Shown: positions 34,492-44,008 of the stretch, piece by piece
Position numbering within the stretch: position 1 is the stretch's first letter
How the letters are laid out: every line of letters starts with the position of its first letter
Source of the DNA: Aliiroseovarius zhejiangensis
GTDB lineage: Bacteria; Pseudomonadota; Alphaproteobacteria; Rhodobacterales; Rhodobacteraceae
Direction: 5' to 3'
Length of the DNA: 64,000 nt
NCBI RefSeq assembly: GCF_014656375.1
Contig: NZ_BNCH01000009.1
Span: 44,792-108,791, forward strand
The notes under the pieces: model-generated
What the model saw: only the letters and a program-made list of their open reading frames with translations
Told to the model about the DNA's origin: nothing
Databases searched by the model: none
Translations under genes and position numbers: made by a program

Positions 34492-35607
34492 GTGATTCAA
34501 GACACCGCTATCGGTCAGAAAACCTATCTCAGCATCGACAAGCTGTGGAAAGCCTTCGGCAGCTTTCTTGCGCTGAAAGACATCTCGCTGGACATCAACG
34601 ATGGTGAGTTCGTCTGCTTCCTTGGCCCGTCTGGCTGCGGCAAGACCACCTTGCTCAGGGCGATTGCGGGTCTTGATCTGCAAACCAAGGGGACGGTGAT
34701 GCAGGATGGTCGGGATGTGTCGAACCTGCCGCCGTCCGAGCGGGATTTCGGCATCGTGTTTCAGTCCTATGCGCTGTTTCCCAACCTGACGATTGAAAAG
34801 AACATTGCTTTTGGGCTTGAAAACACGGGCCGCAGCAAATCCGAAATCGCCGTGCGTGTCAGCGAGTTGCTGGATCTGGTTGGCCTGCCGGACCAAGGTT
34901 CGAAATACCCCGCGCAACTGTCCGGCGGCCAACAGCAGCGGATCGCACTGGCCCGCGCGATTGCCACCAAGCCCGGCCTGCTGCTTCTGGATGAACCGCT
35001 TTCGGCGCTGGACGCCAAAGTGCGCGTACATCTGCGTCACGAGATCAAGGAGCTTCAGCGCAAGCTGGGGGTGACCACCGTGATGGTGACGCATGATCAG
35101 GAAGAGGCCCTGGCGATGGCCGACCGGATCGTTGTGATGAACCATGGTGTGATCGAACAGGTCGGCTCACCCACCGAGGTTTATCGCGAACCGGCAAATC
35201 TGTTTGTCGCCGATTTCATCGGCGAGATGAATCAGATTGAATCCATGGTGGCCAAGGGCGGACGTCTCAGCGTCGGGGAAAAAACCTTTGCCTGCCATCC
35301 GCACCCGTTCCCTGACGGCACCGCCGTCATCGCCGCCATTCGCCCCGAGGACATCATCCCGCACGAAGATGGCTATACATCAGAGGATCCGAACCGGAAC
35401 TGCATCGACGTTCTGCTGAACGAGATGGAGTTCCTGGGATCGTTCTGGCGTTGCCGTCTGCAGAATGAAAGGTTCGGCCAGTCCGAATTGATTGCCGACT
35501 TTTCGATCAACGCGGTCCGCCGGTTGGGATTGGGAGAAGGCCGCAAGATGGTTATCGAACTGCCAACCGACCGCCTGATGGCCTTTGACCGCCCGGAGGC
35601 AATCTGA
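34492..35607 (+). CDS. phnT: 2-aminoethylphosphonate ABC transporter, ATP-binding protein
   Basis: 371 residues. Walker A is GPSGCGKTTLLRAIAG, the signature LSGGQQQRIALARAI, Walker B LLLLDEPLSALD, and the switch His is in VTHDQEEALAMAD. A C-terminal TOBE-type domain (about 260-371) is present. The start is GTG 34492 after TAAGGA. The stop overlaps the permease start (TGATG). Its size and context match the PhnT2 type of the phosphonate importer. Confidence 0.87.
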   Translation: MIQDTAIGQKTYLSIDKLWKAFGSFLALKDISLDINDGEFVCFLGPSGCGKTTLLRAIAGLDLQTKGTVMQDGRDVSNLPPSERDFGIVFQSYALFPNLTIEKNIAFGLENTGRSKSEIAVRVSELLDLVGLPDQGSKYPAQLSGGQQQRIALARAIATKPGLLLLDEPLSALDAKVRVHLRHEIKELQRKLGVTTVMVTHDQEEALAMADRIVVMNHGVIEQVGSPTEVYREPANLFVADFIGEMNQIESMVAKGGRLSVGEKTFACHPHPFPDGTAVIAAIRPEDIIPHEDGYTSEDPNRNCIDVLLNEMEFLGSFWRCRLQNERFGQSELIADFSINAVRRLGLGEGRKMVIELPTDRLMAFDRPEAI

Positions 35608-37625
35608 TGGCCGACGTCACCGACTATGCGAACCTGCCGGACGGCCCGGTCGTAAAAGGCAAGCTCAGCCGCGATGATATCATGATGCGCGGCGGGATGC
35701 TGGTGATTGCCCTCTACCTTGTCGTCACCCTTGCCTTTCCGCTGTATGCGATGCTGTCGAAATCCTTTTCGACCTTCCGCTTCGACCTGTCGCAATATGA
35801 GTTTCAGGTCAGCGACGAAAACGGCGTGTTCGATGGCACGGTGTTGAATGGCGCTGAGCTGAATGCGCAAACCGGTGTGATTGACGAGGCTGAACTGAGC
35901 ACCGGATCGGATGGCCGCATCGGCGTAACTGGGTTTTTCCCGGATTTCAGTTTCCGCAGTCCGGTCATGTACCAGATCCGGAACACAAGCGATCAGGGTC
36001 GCTTTCTGGTCGGCTCCACGCTGCAGGACGGCACCGATTGGGTGACGCTGGACAGCAACACCTTCCGCCGGGTGCAGTTGCGGCCGGTGAAATCGACCGG
36101 GTTCGACAATTTCGTCAACTATTTCTCAACGCCTGCGCTGTTCAACTCGATCAAGAACTCGCTTTGGATCGCGGTGGTCAGCACCATCGTGACCGTGACA
36201 CTGGCGTTCTGGTTCGCCTATGCGCTGAGCCGCAGTTGTATGCGTTTCAAGGGCGTGTTTCGACTGATCGCCATGGCGCCCATTCTTGTGCCGTCGCTGT
36301 TGCCCGGCATCGCGCTGGTCTATCTGTTCGGCAATCAGGGCATGATCAAAGAGCTTCTGTTTGGGGCCAGCATCTATGGCCCGATCGGGATCGTCATCGG
36401 GTCGATTTTCTTCACCTTCCCGCATGCGTTCATCATCATATCGACCGCGCTGGCGATTTCGGATGCACGGCTCTACGAAGCGGCGGCAAGCCTGCGCGCC
36501 ACCCGCTGGCGCACCTTCTGGACCGTCACAATTCCCGGCGCGCGCTATGGCCTGATCTCGGCGGCGTTTGTGGTGTTCAACCTTGTCATCACCGATTTCG
36601 GCCTGCCGAAAGTCATTGGCGGTCAGTTCAACGTGTTGGCCGTGGACATCTATAAACAGGTGATCGGCCAGCAGAATTTCGAGATGGGCGCGGTGGTGTC
36701 CGTGGTGCTTGTGATCCCCGCGATTTTCGCCTTTGCCATCGACCGGTTGGTGCAGTCGAAACAGGTGGCGCTTCTTTCCGCCCGCTCCGTGCCTTATCAA
36801 CCCCAACCCAACAAGCGCACTGACACATTGTCGTTCATCTATTGCACATTGGTGGGCCTGTTTATTGTTGGCATTCTGGCAGTCTGCCAATTCGCGGCAT
36901 TGATCAAGTTCTGGCCCTATGACTTGAGCCTGAGCCTGAACAACTACCAGTTCGACAAGATGGATGGCGGCGGCTGGGGGTCTTACTACAATTCGATCAA
37001 ACTGGGTCTGCTGACGGCAGTGTTCGGGACGGCCATCGTGTTCTTCGGCGCCTATCTGGTCGAAAAGACCAAGGGTTTCAAAACCGGCCGCGCGTTGTTC
37101 CAGATGTTTGCGATGCTGCCCATGGCCATTCCGGGAATGGTGCTGGGTCTGGCCTACATCTTCTTTTTCAACAACCCGTCCAACCCGTTGAATGCGATCT
37201 ATGGCACCATGGCGATTTTGGTCATCTGTTCGGTGACACACTTCTATACGGTGTCGCACCTGACCGCGGTCACCGCGTTGAAACAGATGGATCGCGAGTT
37301 TGAATCGGTGTCGGCATCCTTGAAGCAACCCACGATGAAACTCTTCAGCCGGGTGACCGTGCCGGTGTGCCTGCCGTCGATCCTGGACATCTCGATCTAT
37401 CTGTTCGTGAACGCGATGACGACGGTGTCAGCGGTGGTGTTCCTGTATTCGCCCAAGACATCGCTGGCGTCGATTGCGGTGCTGAACATGGATGACGCTG
37501 GGGATATTGCCCCTGCGGCAGCGATGGGAATGATGATCTTCTACACCAACGCGGCGGCGCGGATCATTCACCTGATTGTATCCAAGGGTGTGCTGATGCG
37601 CACGCAGGCGTGGCGGACACGCTGA
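35607..37625 (+). CDS. fused double-domain ABC permease for 2-aminoethylphosphonate
   Basis: 672 residues containing two permease domains, each with the EAA loop: YEAAASLRATRWRTFWTVTI (about 290-310) and FESVSASLKQPTMKLFSRVT near 570. The first helix (GMLVIALYLVVTLAFPLYAM) is followed by about 130 residues of probable periplasmic sequence (FSTFRFDLSQYEFQ to SNTFRRVQLRPVK) before the next helix. This is larger than the PhnU2-type permeases I know. One polypeptide supplies both halves of the channel for the adjacent binding protein and ATPase. Confidence 0.87.
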   Translation: MADVTDYANLPDGPVVKGKLSRDDIMMRGGMLVIALYLVVTLAFPLYAMLSKSFSTFRFDLSQYEFQVSDENGVFDGTVLNGAELNAQTGVIDEAELSTGSDGRIGVTGFFPDFSFRSPVMYQIRNTSDQGRFLVGSTLQDGTDWVTLDSNTFRRVQLRPVKSTGFDNFVNYFSTPALFNSIKNSLWIAVVSTIVTVTLAFWFAYALSRSCMRFKGVFRLIAMAPILVPSLLPGIALVYLFGNQGMIKELLFGASIYGPIGIVIGSIFFTFPHAFIIISTALAISDARLYEAAASLRATRWRTFWTVTIPGARYGLISAAFVVFNLVITDFGLPKVIGGQFNVLAVDIYKQVIGQQNFEMGAVVSVVLVIPAIFAFAIDRLVQSKQVALLSARSVPYQPQPNKRTDTLSFIYCTLVGLFIVGILAVCQFAALIKFWPYDLSLSLNNYQFDKMDGGGWGSYYNSIKLGLLTAVFGTAIVFFGAYLVEKTKGFKTGRALFQMFAMLPMAIPGMVLGLAYIFFFNNPSNPLNAIYGTMAILVICSVTHFYTVSHLTAVTALKQMDREFESVSASLKQPTMKLFSRVTVPVCLPSILDISIYLFVNAMTTVSAVVFLYSPKTSLASIAVLNMDDAGDIAPAAAMGMMIFYTNAAARIIHLIVSKGVLMRTQAWRTR

Positions 37626-37641
37626 TCACCCGCTGAGAAGA

Positions 37642-38541
37642 TCAAGAAGCGCCGGCCAGCCCCCCGGCGCTTTTTTCTTGCTGGGCATTTCGCGCGAACT
37701 CCATGAAGGCGCGGATCACTTTGACATCGCGCCGTTGCGCCAGATGCACCAAGGTCTCGCTCATCTCGATATCCGCGTCGACAAGCTGAATCTGCACCAG
37801 CCGGTCGTCATGCCCGTATTCGGCCAGCGAAACGAACCCGATCCCGGCGCCCGAAGCCACGACCTCGCGCACCGCTTCGCGCCCTTCGGCCACGATGGCG
37901 GGGGTCAGTGTCAGCCCCTTTTTCTTTGCGCGTTCTTCCAGCTTCTGGCGGGTCTTTGAGCCCTGTTCGCGAAAGATCAGCGGCAGGTCTGCCAGGTCTT
38001 GCAGGCTGAGCGACCGCCGTTTGGCCAGTGACGACCCGCGTGCGGCAAAGGCTGTGATCTTTGTGGTGCTAAGGTTCAGAGCTTCCATGTCGTTGCCGGG
38101 GGTCAGGCTGCCGACGATGCCGATCTCGGCGTTATAGGCGCGCAGGTCTTCCAGAATCTCCTCGGTGTTGCCCGTGCGCAATGTGACTGAGATATCGGGA
38201 TATCGTTTGCGGAAATCGCCAAGGAAGTGGGTGATGTGATGGGCGCTGTCGGCGATGATGCGCAGCTCACCGTCAATCGCAGCACTGGTCGCGGACATGT
38301 AGTCTTCGATCTGCTGCTCGATCTCGAAATACTGCTTGGTGTAAAGGAAAAGTTGCGCGCCCTCCTCGGTCAGCCGCACACGCTTGCGTTCGCGGTGAAA
38401 CAGAAGTGTGTCGTGATCCTGCTCCAGCTTTTTCACCTGTTCCGAGATGGCGGGCTGGGTCAGGTAAAGTGCTTCGGCGGCACGGGAAAAACCACCCAGA
38501 AGGGCGACATGGTGAAAGGCTTTTAACTGGCTGTGGCGCAT
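37642..38541 (-). CDS. phnR: LysR-type regulator linked to aminoethylphosphonate catabolism
   Basis: 299 residues. The N-terminal winged helix is standard for LysR (LKAFHHVALLGGFSRAAEAL, YLTQPAISEQVKKLE) and the rest is the periplasmic-binding-protein-like effector domain (IADSAHHITHFLGDF, LPLIFREQGSKTRQKLEERA). Phosphonate clusters with phnW usually have a regulator of this type between transport and catabolic genes, as here. It is divergent from phnW and the 120 bp between them hold a dyad. The probable inducer is 2-aminoethylphosphonate or a product of it. Confidence 0.85.
   Translation of the reverse strand: MRHSQLKAFHHVALLGGFSRAAEALYLTQPAISEQVKKLEQDHDTLLFHRERKRVRLTEEGAQLFLYTKQYFEIEQQIEDYMSATSAAIDGELRIIADSAHHITHFLGDFRKRYPDISVTLRTGNTEEILEDLRAYNAEIGIVGSLTPGNDMEALNLSTTKITAFAARGSSLAKRRSLSLQDLADLPLIFREQGSKTRQKLEERAKKKGLTLTPAIVAEGREAVREVVASGAGIGFVSLAEYGHDDRLVQIQLVDADIEMSETLVHLAQRRDVKVIRAFMEFARNAQQEKSAGGLAGAS
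37647..37676. terminator. terminator shared by the importer operon and the LysR gene
   Basis: AAGCGCCGG (37647-37655) and CCGGCGCTT (37664-37672) form a 9-bp stem, followed by TTTTTT on the plus strand. It lies inside the last codons of the convergent LysR gene, whose C-terminal residues KSAGGLAGAS are encoded by it. Confidence 0.85.
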
Positions 38542-38564
38542 GGGTTTTCCGGTTAGTCCATTGT

Positions 38565-38579
38565 ATAAGAAGATCTTAT
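38565..38579. promoter_or_regulatory. LysR-type dyad in the phnR-phnW divergent promoter
   Basis: ATAAGAAGATCTTAT (6-bp arms, 3-nt spacer) lies 24 bp upstream of the regulator start and 83 bp upstream of phnW. Its form suits the T-N11-A boxes of LysR proteins and its place suits joint autorepression and activation of phnW. Confidence 0.65.
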
Positions 38580-38661
38580 GCTTTGATCGTTAATTGCAAT
38601 TTCACATATAGGTCAAACTGCTGCAATGCTGTTCTTGCGTTCCCCTTTTCGGAGACAAGAC

Positions 38662-39849
38662 ATGACCGCCGCAAACCTCAAAATCGAACCGCCGCGTTTG
38701 GGCGAGCCGTACCTTCTGACCCCCGGTCCCTTGACCACGTCATATGCCGTGAAAGAGGCGATGCTGCGCGATTGGGGCAGCTGGGATGATGATTTCCGCG
38801 CCATGACCCGCGAGATGCGCCAGCGCCTTCTGGCGCTGTTGGGTGACGGCTCCGATGATTTCGACTGCGTACCGATGCAGGGCAGCGGAACGTTCTCGGT
38901 CGAGGCGATGCTGGCGTCGTTCATTCCACGCGATGGCAAGGCCTTGGTGCTGGCAAATGGTGCCTATGGGATGCGATCGGCGCAGACGTTGGAGTATCTT
39001 GGGCGTGATCATATCGTGCTGAACAAGGGTGATTACCTGCCGCCGCGTGGCGACGAGGTGGCGCAGATCCTGACCGACGATCCGGCGATCACCCATGTCG
39101 TTGCAATTCACTGCGAAACCAGTTCCGGCATCCTGAACCCGGTCGAAGAGATTTCCGAGGCTGTTTATGCCGCCGGGCGCAAGCTTCTGATCGACTCGAT
39201 GTCTGCCTTTGGCGCGATTGATTTGAAGGTCGCGGATATCCGCTATGAAGCGATGGTATCCTCGGCCAACAAATGTATCGAAGGCGTGCCGGGCTTTGGT
39301 TTCATCATCGCGCGCAAGTCCGAGCTTGAAGCCGCAAAAGGCAACAGCCACTCGCTGAGCCTGGATGTCCATGCACAATGGGCGCATATGAACAAGACCG
39401 GGCAATGGCGGTTTACTCCACCCACCCATGTGGTTGCGGCCTTTCTTGAGGCGTTGCGCGGGCACGACGCCGAAGGCGGCGTTGCCGGGCGCGGCGGACG
39501 CTACACCTGTAACCGTGATGTCATGGTTGACGGTATGCGAGAGCTTGGGTTTGAAACCCTGCTGAAAGATCGCTGGCTGTCACCGATCATCGTCACGTTT
39601 TTCTGCCCGGCAGATGAAAACTTCGTCTTTGATCGCTTCTATGAGCTTATGAAAGACAAAGGTTTCATCATCTATCCCGGCAAACTGACCGTTGTGGACA
39701 GTTTCCGCGTGGGTTGCATCGGTCAGATGGACGAACACGTCATGCGGCAGGTCGTGACCGCCGCCAAAGAAACACTGGATGAGATGGGCGTTCAGAACGC
39801 GGCGCCCCCTGCCATCGCACTTGAAGAACGCGCCAAGCTGGCCGCCTGA
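38662..39849 (+). CDS. phnW: 2-aminoethylphosphonate-pyruvate transaminase
   Basis: 395 residues of the class-V aminotransferase fold. It opens with LLTPGPLTTSYAVKEAMLRD and WGSWDDDF, and the PLP lysine is Lys204 in VSSANKCIEGVPGFGFIIAR. It transfers the amino group of 2-aminoethylphosphonate to pyruvate, giving phosphonoacetaldehyde and alanine. The C-terminal FIIYPGKLTVVDSFRVGCIG is also typical. CGGAGA precedes the ATG at 38662; an in-frame ATG at 38626 lacks a good ribosome-binding site. It is the first gene of the catabolic operon. Confidence 0.93.
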   Translation: MTAANLKIEPPRLGEPYLLTPGPLTTSYAVKEAMLRDWGSWDDDFRAMTREMRQRLLALLGDGSDDFDCVPMQGSGTFSVEAMLASFIPRDGKALVLANGAYGMRSAQTLEYLGRDHIVLNKGDYLPPRGDEVAQILTDDPAITHVVAIHCETSSGILNPVEEISEAVYAAGRKLLIDSMSAFGAIDLKVADIRYEAMVSSANKCIEGVPGFGFIIARKSELEAAKGNSHSLSLDVHAQWAHMNKTGQWRFTPPTHVVAAFLEALRGHDAEGGVAGRGGRYTCNRDVMVDGMRELGFETLLKDRWLSPIIVTFFCPADENFVFDRFYELMKDKGFIIYPGKLTVVDSFRVGCIGQMDEHVMRQVVTAAKETLDEMGVQNAAPPAIALEERAKLAA

Positions 39850-39867
39850 ATACGAAGGAAAGACCTA

Positions 39868-41112
39868 ATGACCATTCAATCCCCCGTCGTTGCGAACGGG
39901 CGCGCCTATCCTGCTCCGAAAACCTGTGCGATTGCGATTTGCCTTGATGGGTGCGAGCCGGACTATCTGGACAAGGCCATTGCCGATGGGTTGATGCCGA
40001 CCTTGAAACGGATGCGGGCCGAAGGCACGGACCGGCTGGCGCATTCGGTGATCCCGTCCTTCACCAACCCCAACAACCTGTCGATTGCCACCGGGCGCCC
40101 GCCGGTGGTGCACGGGATCTGCGGCAACTACCTTTATGAGCCGGAAACCGGGGAAGAGGTGATGATGAACGACGTGCGCTTCCTGCGCGCGCCGACGGTG
40201 TTCAAGGCATTTCATGACGCTGGTGCCCGCGTTGCCGTGGTGACGGCAAAGGACAAGCTGCGCGCGCTTCTGGGGGCAGGTCTGACGTTTGACGATGACC
40301 GCGCCAAGTGCTTTTCGGCCGAGAAATCCGACACCTCGACCCAGGCTGAACATGGTCAGGACGCCGCCAGCAAATGGCTGGGCATGGCGCAGCCCGAGGT
40401 TTATTCCGCCGAACTGTCCGAATTCGTCTTTGCCGCCGGCGTCAAGCTTTTGCGGGAATGGAAACCGGACGTGATGTATCTGACCACCACGGACTATGTG
40501 CAGCACAAATACGCCCCGGATCAGGCCGAGGCGAAAGCGTTTTACGAGATGTTCGACAAATACCTGACCGAAATGGACGCGATGGGTGCCGCCATCGTTG
40601 TGACCGCCGATCACGGTATGAAGCCCAAGCACCACGCGGATGGTTCGCCCTCGGTCGTCTATGTGCAGGACTTGCTGGATGAATGGCTGGGCGAGGCTGC
40701 GGCGCGTCTGATCCTGCCAATCACCGACCCTTACGTGGTGCACCACGGCGCGCTTGGCTCGTTTGCGACAGCTTACCTGCCCGATGGTGCCAATCAGGAA
40801 GACATCATCGCCAAGCTGCGCGCCACTGACGGGATCACCGATGTTCTGACCAACGCCGAAGCGGTTGCCCGCTTTGAATTGCCCGCCGACCGGATCGGTG
40901 ACATCGTGTTGGTGTCGGGCGAGAACATCTGCATCGGCACGTCCGAGCACCGCCACGATCTGGCCGCGCTGAACGAACCCCTGCGCAGCCATGGCGGGTT
41001 GACCGAGCAAGAGGTGCCGTTCATCTGCAACCGCGTTCTGCCCCTGCCGGAACGCCCCGTGCTGCGCAATTTCGACGCGTTCTTCTATGCCACTCAGGCC
41101 GCGGCGCTTTGA
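39868..41112 (+). CDS. phnA: phosphonoacetate hydrolase
   Basis: 414 residues of the alkaline phosphatase superfamily. Zinc-site residues include Asp27 ([10 protein letters not shown]) and the nucleophile Thr66 (IPSFTNPNN), with later ligands in [13 protein letters not shown] and [12 protein letters not shown]. These are close to Asp29 and Thr68 of the Sinorhizobium meliloti enzyme. It splits phosphonoacetate to acetate and phosphate. AAGGAAAG lies before the ATG. phnW lies 18 bp upstream and phnY 16 bp downstream, completing the WAY route. Confidence 0.93.
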   Translation: MTIQSPVVANGRAYPAPKTCAIAICLDGCEPDYLDKAIADGLMPTLKRMRAEGTDRLAHSVIPSFTNPNNLSIATGRPPVVHGICGNYLYEPETGEEVMMNDVRFLRAPTVFKAFHDAGARVAVVTAKDKLRALLGAGLTFDDDRAKCFSAEKSDTSTQAEHGQDAASKWLGMAQPEVYSAELSEFVFAAGVKLLREWKPDVMYLTTTDYVQHKYAPDQAEAKAFYEMFDKYLTEMDAMGAAIVVTADHGMKPKHHADGSPSVVYVQDLLDEWLGEAAARLILPITDPYVVHHGALGSFATAYLPDGANQEDIIAKLRATDGITDVLTNAEAVARFELPADRIGDIVLVSGENICIGTSEHRHDLAALNEPLRSHGGLTEQEVPFICNRVLPLPERPVLRNFDAFFYATQAAAL

Positions 41113-41128
41113 CATGAAGGATACCGTA

Positions 41129-42577
41129 ATGAACAAGGACGACATCCGTCACGAAGGGATGCGCATCGGCGGTGAGGTCGTGTTCACCGACGATGTGGTC
41201 GAGGTGAAATACCCCTATACCGACGAGGTGATCGGCACCGTGCCTGCGGGCAAAGCCGAACATGCGCGCCGTGCGTTCGAGATTGCCGCGAATTACACAC
41301 CCAAGCTGTCGCGCTATGAACGGTCGCAAATTCTGCAACGCGCAGGAGAGCTGATTGGTGAACGGCGCGAGTTTCTGGCCAAGTGGCTGGTGCTGGAGCT
41401 TGGCATCTGCCACCAGCACGCGATCTACGAAACCAAGCGTGCACAGGACGTGTACCAGTTCGCCGCCGCGCAGGCGTTGAATGACGATGGCGAAATTTTC
41501 TCGTGCGACCTGACCCACAACGGGAAAGAGCGCAAGATTTTCACCAAGCGCGAGCCGGTGCGGGCGATCAGCGCGATCACGCCGTTCAACCATCCGCTGA
41601 ACATGGTCAGCCACAAGATCGCACCCTCCATTGCGACCAACAATTGCATGGTGTGCAAGCCCACAGAACTGACGCCGCTGACCGCAATCGCATTGGCGGA
41701 TATCCTGTACGAAGCGGGCTTGCCGCCCGAGATGTTTCAGGTGGTCACAGGCTGGCCGCAGGACATCGGGGAAGAGATGATCGTCAATGACAATATCGAC
41801 ATCATCACCTTCACCGGTGGCGTGCCGGTGGGCAAGATGATCGCCGGGAAGGCGTCTTACAAGCGGCAAGCGTTGGAGCTTGGCGGCAACGATCCCCTGA
41901 TCATCTGCAACGACCTGGATGACGCCGATCTGGACAAGGCTGCGACCATTGCGGTGGCGGGTGCGACCGGCAACTCCGGTCAGCGATGCACCGCGATCAA
42001 GCGTATTCTGGTTCAGGAAAGTGTCGCGGACAGGTTCGTTCCCCTGGTGCTTGAGAAGGCCAAGAAGATCAAGTTTGGTGATCCTCAGGACCCGGAAACG
42101 GAGCTGGGTTGCGTGATCCACGCGCAAGCTGCCGAATTGTTCGAAAAACGTGTGCTCATGGCCGAAAAAGACGGCGCCAAGATCCTGTATCACCCCGGAC
42201 GAGACGGCGCGCTTCTGCCGCCGATTGTTGTGGACCACGTCCCCCATGACAGCGAATTGGTGATGGAAGAAACCTTCGGCCCGATCATCCCGATCGTGCG
42301 GGTGCCGGATGATGATGACGCGGTCATGGCGATCTCGAACGCGACCCAGTTCGGTCTGTCCTCGGGCGTCTGCACCAACGATCTGAACCGCGCGATTGCC
42401 TATATCAACGGGCTGGATGTGGGCACCTGCAACATCTGGGAACAGCCGGGATACCGGATCGAAACCTCGCCCTTCGGCGGTATCAAGGACAGTGGAAACG
42501 CCGTCAAGGAAGGCGTTACCGAAGCAATGAAGTTCTTTACCAACGTGAAAACCTATTCGCTCCCCTGGCCAAATTAG
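41129..42577 (+). CDS. phnY: phosphonoacetaldehyde dehydrogenase
   Basis: 482 residues, aldehyde dehydrogenase superfamily. Glu250 (ALELGGNDP) and the nucleophile Cys287 ([11 protein letters not shown]) are present, with the cofactor motif [10 protein letters not shown] and FTGGVPVGK. It oxidises phosphonoacetaldehyde to phosphonoacetate with NAD, linking phnW to phnA. The ATG at 41129 has AAGGA 8 bp upstream; in-frame ATGs at 41114 and 41087 lack one and the latter lies inside phnA. A terminator-like hairpin follows. Confidence 0.93.
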   Translation: MNKDDIRHEGMRIGGEVVFTDDVVEVKYPYTDEVIGTVPAGKAEHARRAFEIAANYTPKLSRYERSQILQRAGELIGERREFLAKWLVLELGICHQHAIYETKRAQDVYQFAAAQALNDDGEIFSCDLTHNGKERKIFTKREPVRAISAITPFNHPLNMVSHKIAPSIATNNCMVCKPTELTPLTAIALADILYEAGLPPEMFQVVTGWPQDIGEEMIVNDNIDIITFTGGVPVGKMIAGKASYKRQALELGGNDPLIICNDLDDADLDKAATIAVAGATGNSGQRCTAIKRILVQESVADRFVPLVLEKAKKIKFGDPQDPETELGCVIHAQAAELFEKRVLMAEKDGAKILYHPGRDGALLPPIVVDHVPHDSELVMEETFGPIIPIVRVPDDDDAVMAISNATQFGLSSGVCTNDLNRAIAYINGLDVGTCNIWEQPGYRIETSPFGGIKDSGNAVKEGVTEAMKFFTNVKTYSLPWPN

Positions 42578-42608
42578 GATGCGCCACGTCCTGTTCCCCT
42601 CCCTGACT

Positions 42609-42639
42609 GCGAGGCCCGGTTGCCGGGTCTCGCCTTTTC
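42609..42639 (+). terminator. terminator between phnY and the PbfA-like gene
   Basis: GCGAGGCCCGG (42609-42619) and CCGGGTCTCGC (42623-42633) pair over 11 bp with one G-U pair, then CTTTTCC. It should lower expression of the two following genes relative to phnWAY unless they have their own promoter. Confidence 0.8.
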
Positions 42640-42652
42640 CGTTCGAGGCGTC

Positions 42653-44008
42653 ATGACCACCAAGATCGTTCACACCGAAGGCGAATCCAACACGTCAGAG
42701 GCGCGGCGGGCGTGGCTGAAAAAATCCATTGGCCCGAAATCCGAACCTCTGCTGAAACGCGACGCCGCTGCGTTCATGCATCAAAGCCTGTCCAGCCCCT
42801 GTGTTAGCACCATAGCCAAGGCAGACGGCATTTGGATCGAGGATATGGACGGGCGTAAGTACATGGATTTCCATGGAAACTCGGTCCATCATATCGGCTA
42901 TGGCCACCCCAAATTGATCGCTGCAATCAAGGCCCAGTTGGACGACCTTCCCTTCGCCCCGCGTCGCTTCACCAACGATCCCGCTGTCGAACTGGCTGAG
43001 AAGTTGGCTGCGATCGCACCCGGTGATCTGGGCAAGGTGCTGTTCACCACCGGCGGCTCAGACGCGAACGAGGTTGCGTTGAAGATCGCCCGCGCGGCGA
43101 CGGGTCGGTTCAAGACGATTTCGTTCTGGGATGCGTTTCACGGGGCCGGGATGGGGGCTGCCAGTGTGGGGGGCGAGGCGACGTTCCGCAGCCATATCGC
43201 GGGTCCGCTTCTGTCCGGCACCGAACATGTCGCACCCTTTGCCTGCTATCGCTGCCCTTATAATCACGAAAGCCCGGACACTTGTGGATTGGCCTGCGCC
43301 AAAATGGTCGAATATGTGCTGGAACGTGAAGGCGATGTGGCCGCCGTGATCGCCGAACCCATGCGTGCGGTGCCGTATGTTCCGCCCCCCGGTTTCTGGA
43401 AATCCGTGCGCGAGGCCTGCAATCGTCACGGCGCGCTTCTGATCATGGATGAAATCCCGACCGGACTGGGCAAGACCGGCAAAATGTTTGCGTTCGAGCA
43501 TGACGAAATTATTCCTGACATCGTCACCATGGGAAAAGCGCTGGGTGGGGGTATCCTTCCCATTGCAGCCTGCGTGGCCCGGAAAGAGCTGGATGTCAGC
43601 GGCGATTTCGCCATCGGGCATTACACGCACGAGAAGAACCCGGTCACGTCCCGCGCCGCCCTGACCACCATTGAAATCATCGAAGAAGAGGGGTTGGTCG
43701 AACGCTCCGCCGAGCTTGGCACCCACGCGATGCAGGTGCTTGGGGATCGACTGCAAGATGTTCCAACGGTCGGAGACATTCGCGGTCGCGGCCTGATGTT
43801 CGGGGTCGAAATCGTCGAAGACCGCGCCCTTAAAACCCCCGGCAACGCGCGAGCCGAGCGGATCTACTACGCCTGTCTGGAGGCTGGGTTGAGCTACAAG
43901 ATCAGTCAAGGCTGCGTGTTGACCCTGTCCCCGCCGCTGACCATCGCGCGTGACGATTTGGACCGTGCGCTAGACATCGTGGTGACGGCCATCAAAGACA
44001 CGGTATGA
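42653..44008 (+). CDS. pbfA: class-III PLP-dependent enzyme, probable 1-hydroxy-2-aminoethylphosphonate ammonia-lyase
   Basis: 451 residues of the class-III aminotransferase fold with the PLP lysine Lys295 (MGKALGGGILP) and the DEIPTGLGKTGKMFAF block. Four cysteines in CYRCPYNHESPDTCGLAC (198-215) are a notable cluster. A protein of this type, PbfA, lies with phnW genes in other bacteria and removes ammonia from (R)-1-hydroxy-2-aminoethylphosphonate to give phosphonoacetaldehyde, so the WAY route can use the hydroxylated compound too. Position next to phnWAY is the main argument here. An ordinary transaminase cannot be excluded. Confidence 0.72.
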   Translation: MTTKIVHTEGESNTSEARRAWLKKSIGPKSEPLLKRDAAAFMHQSLSSPCVSTIAKADGIWIEDMDGRKYMDFHGNSVHHIGYGHPKLIAAIKAQLDDLPFAPRRFTNDPAVELAEKLAAIAPGDLGKVLFTTGGSDANEVALKIARAATGRFKTISFWDAFHGAGMGAASVGGEATFRSHIAGPLLSGTEHVAPFACYRCPYNHESPDTCGLACAKMVEYVLEREGDVAAVIAEPMRAVPYVPPPGFWKSVREACNRHGALLIMDEIPTGLGKTGKMFAFEHDEIIPDIVTMGKALGGGILPIAACVARKELDVSGDFAIGHYTHEKNPVTSRAALTTIEIIEEEGLVERSAELGTHAMQVLGDRLQDVPTVGDIRGRGLMFGVEIVEDRALKTPGNARAERIYYACLEAGLSYKISQGCVLTLSPPLTIARDDLDRALDIVVTAIKDTV

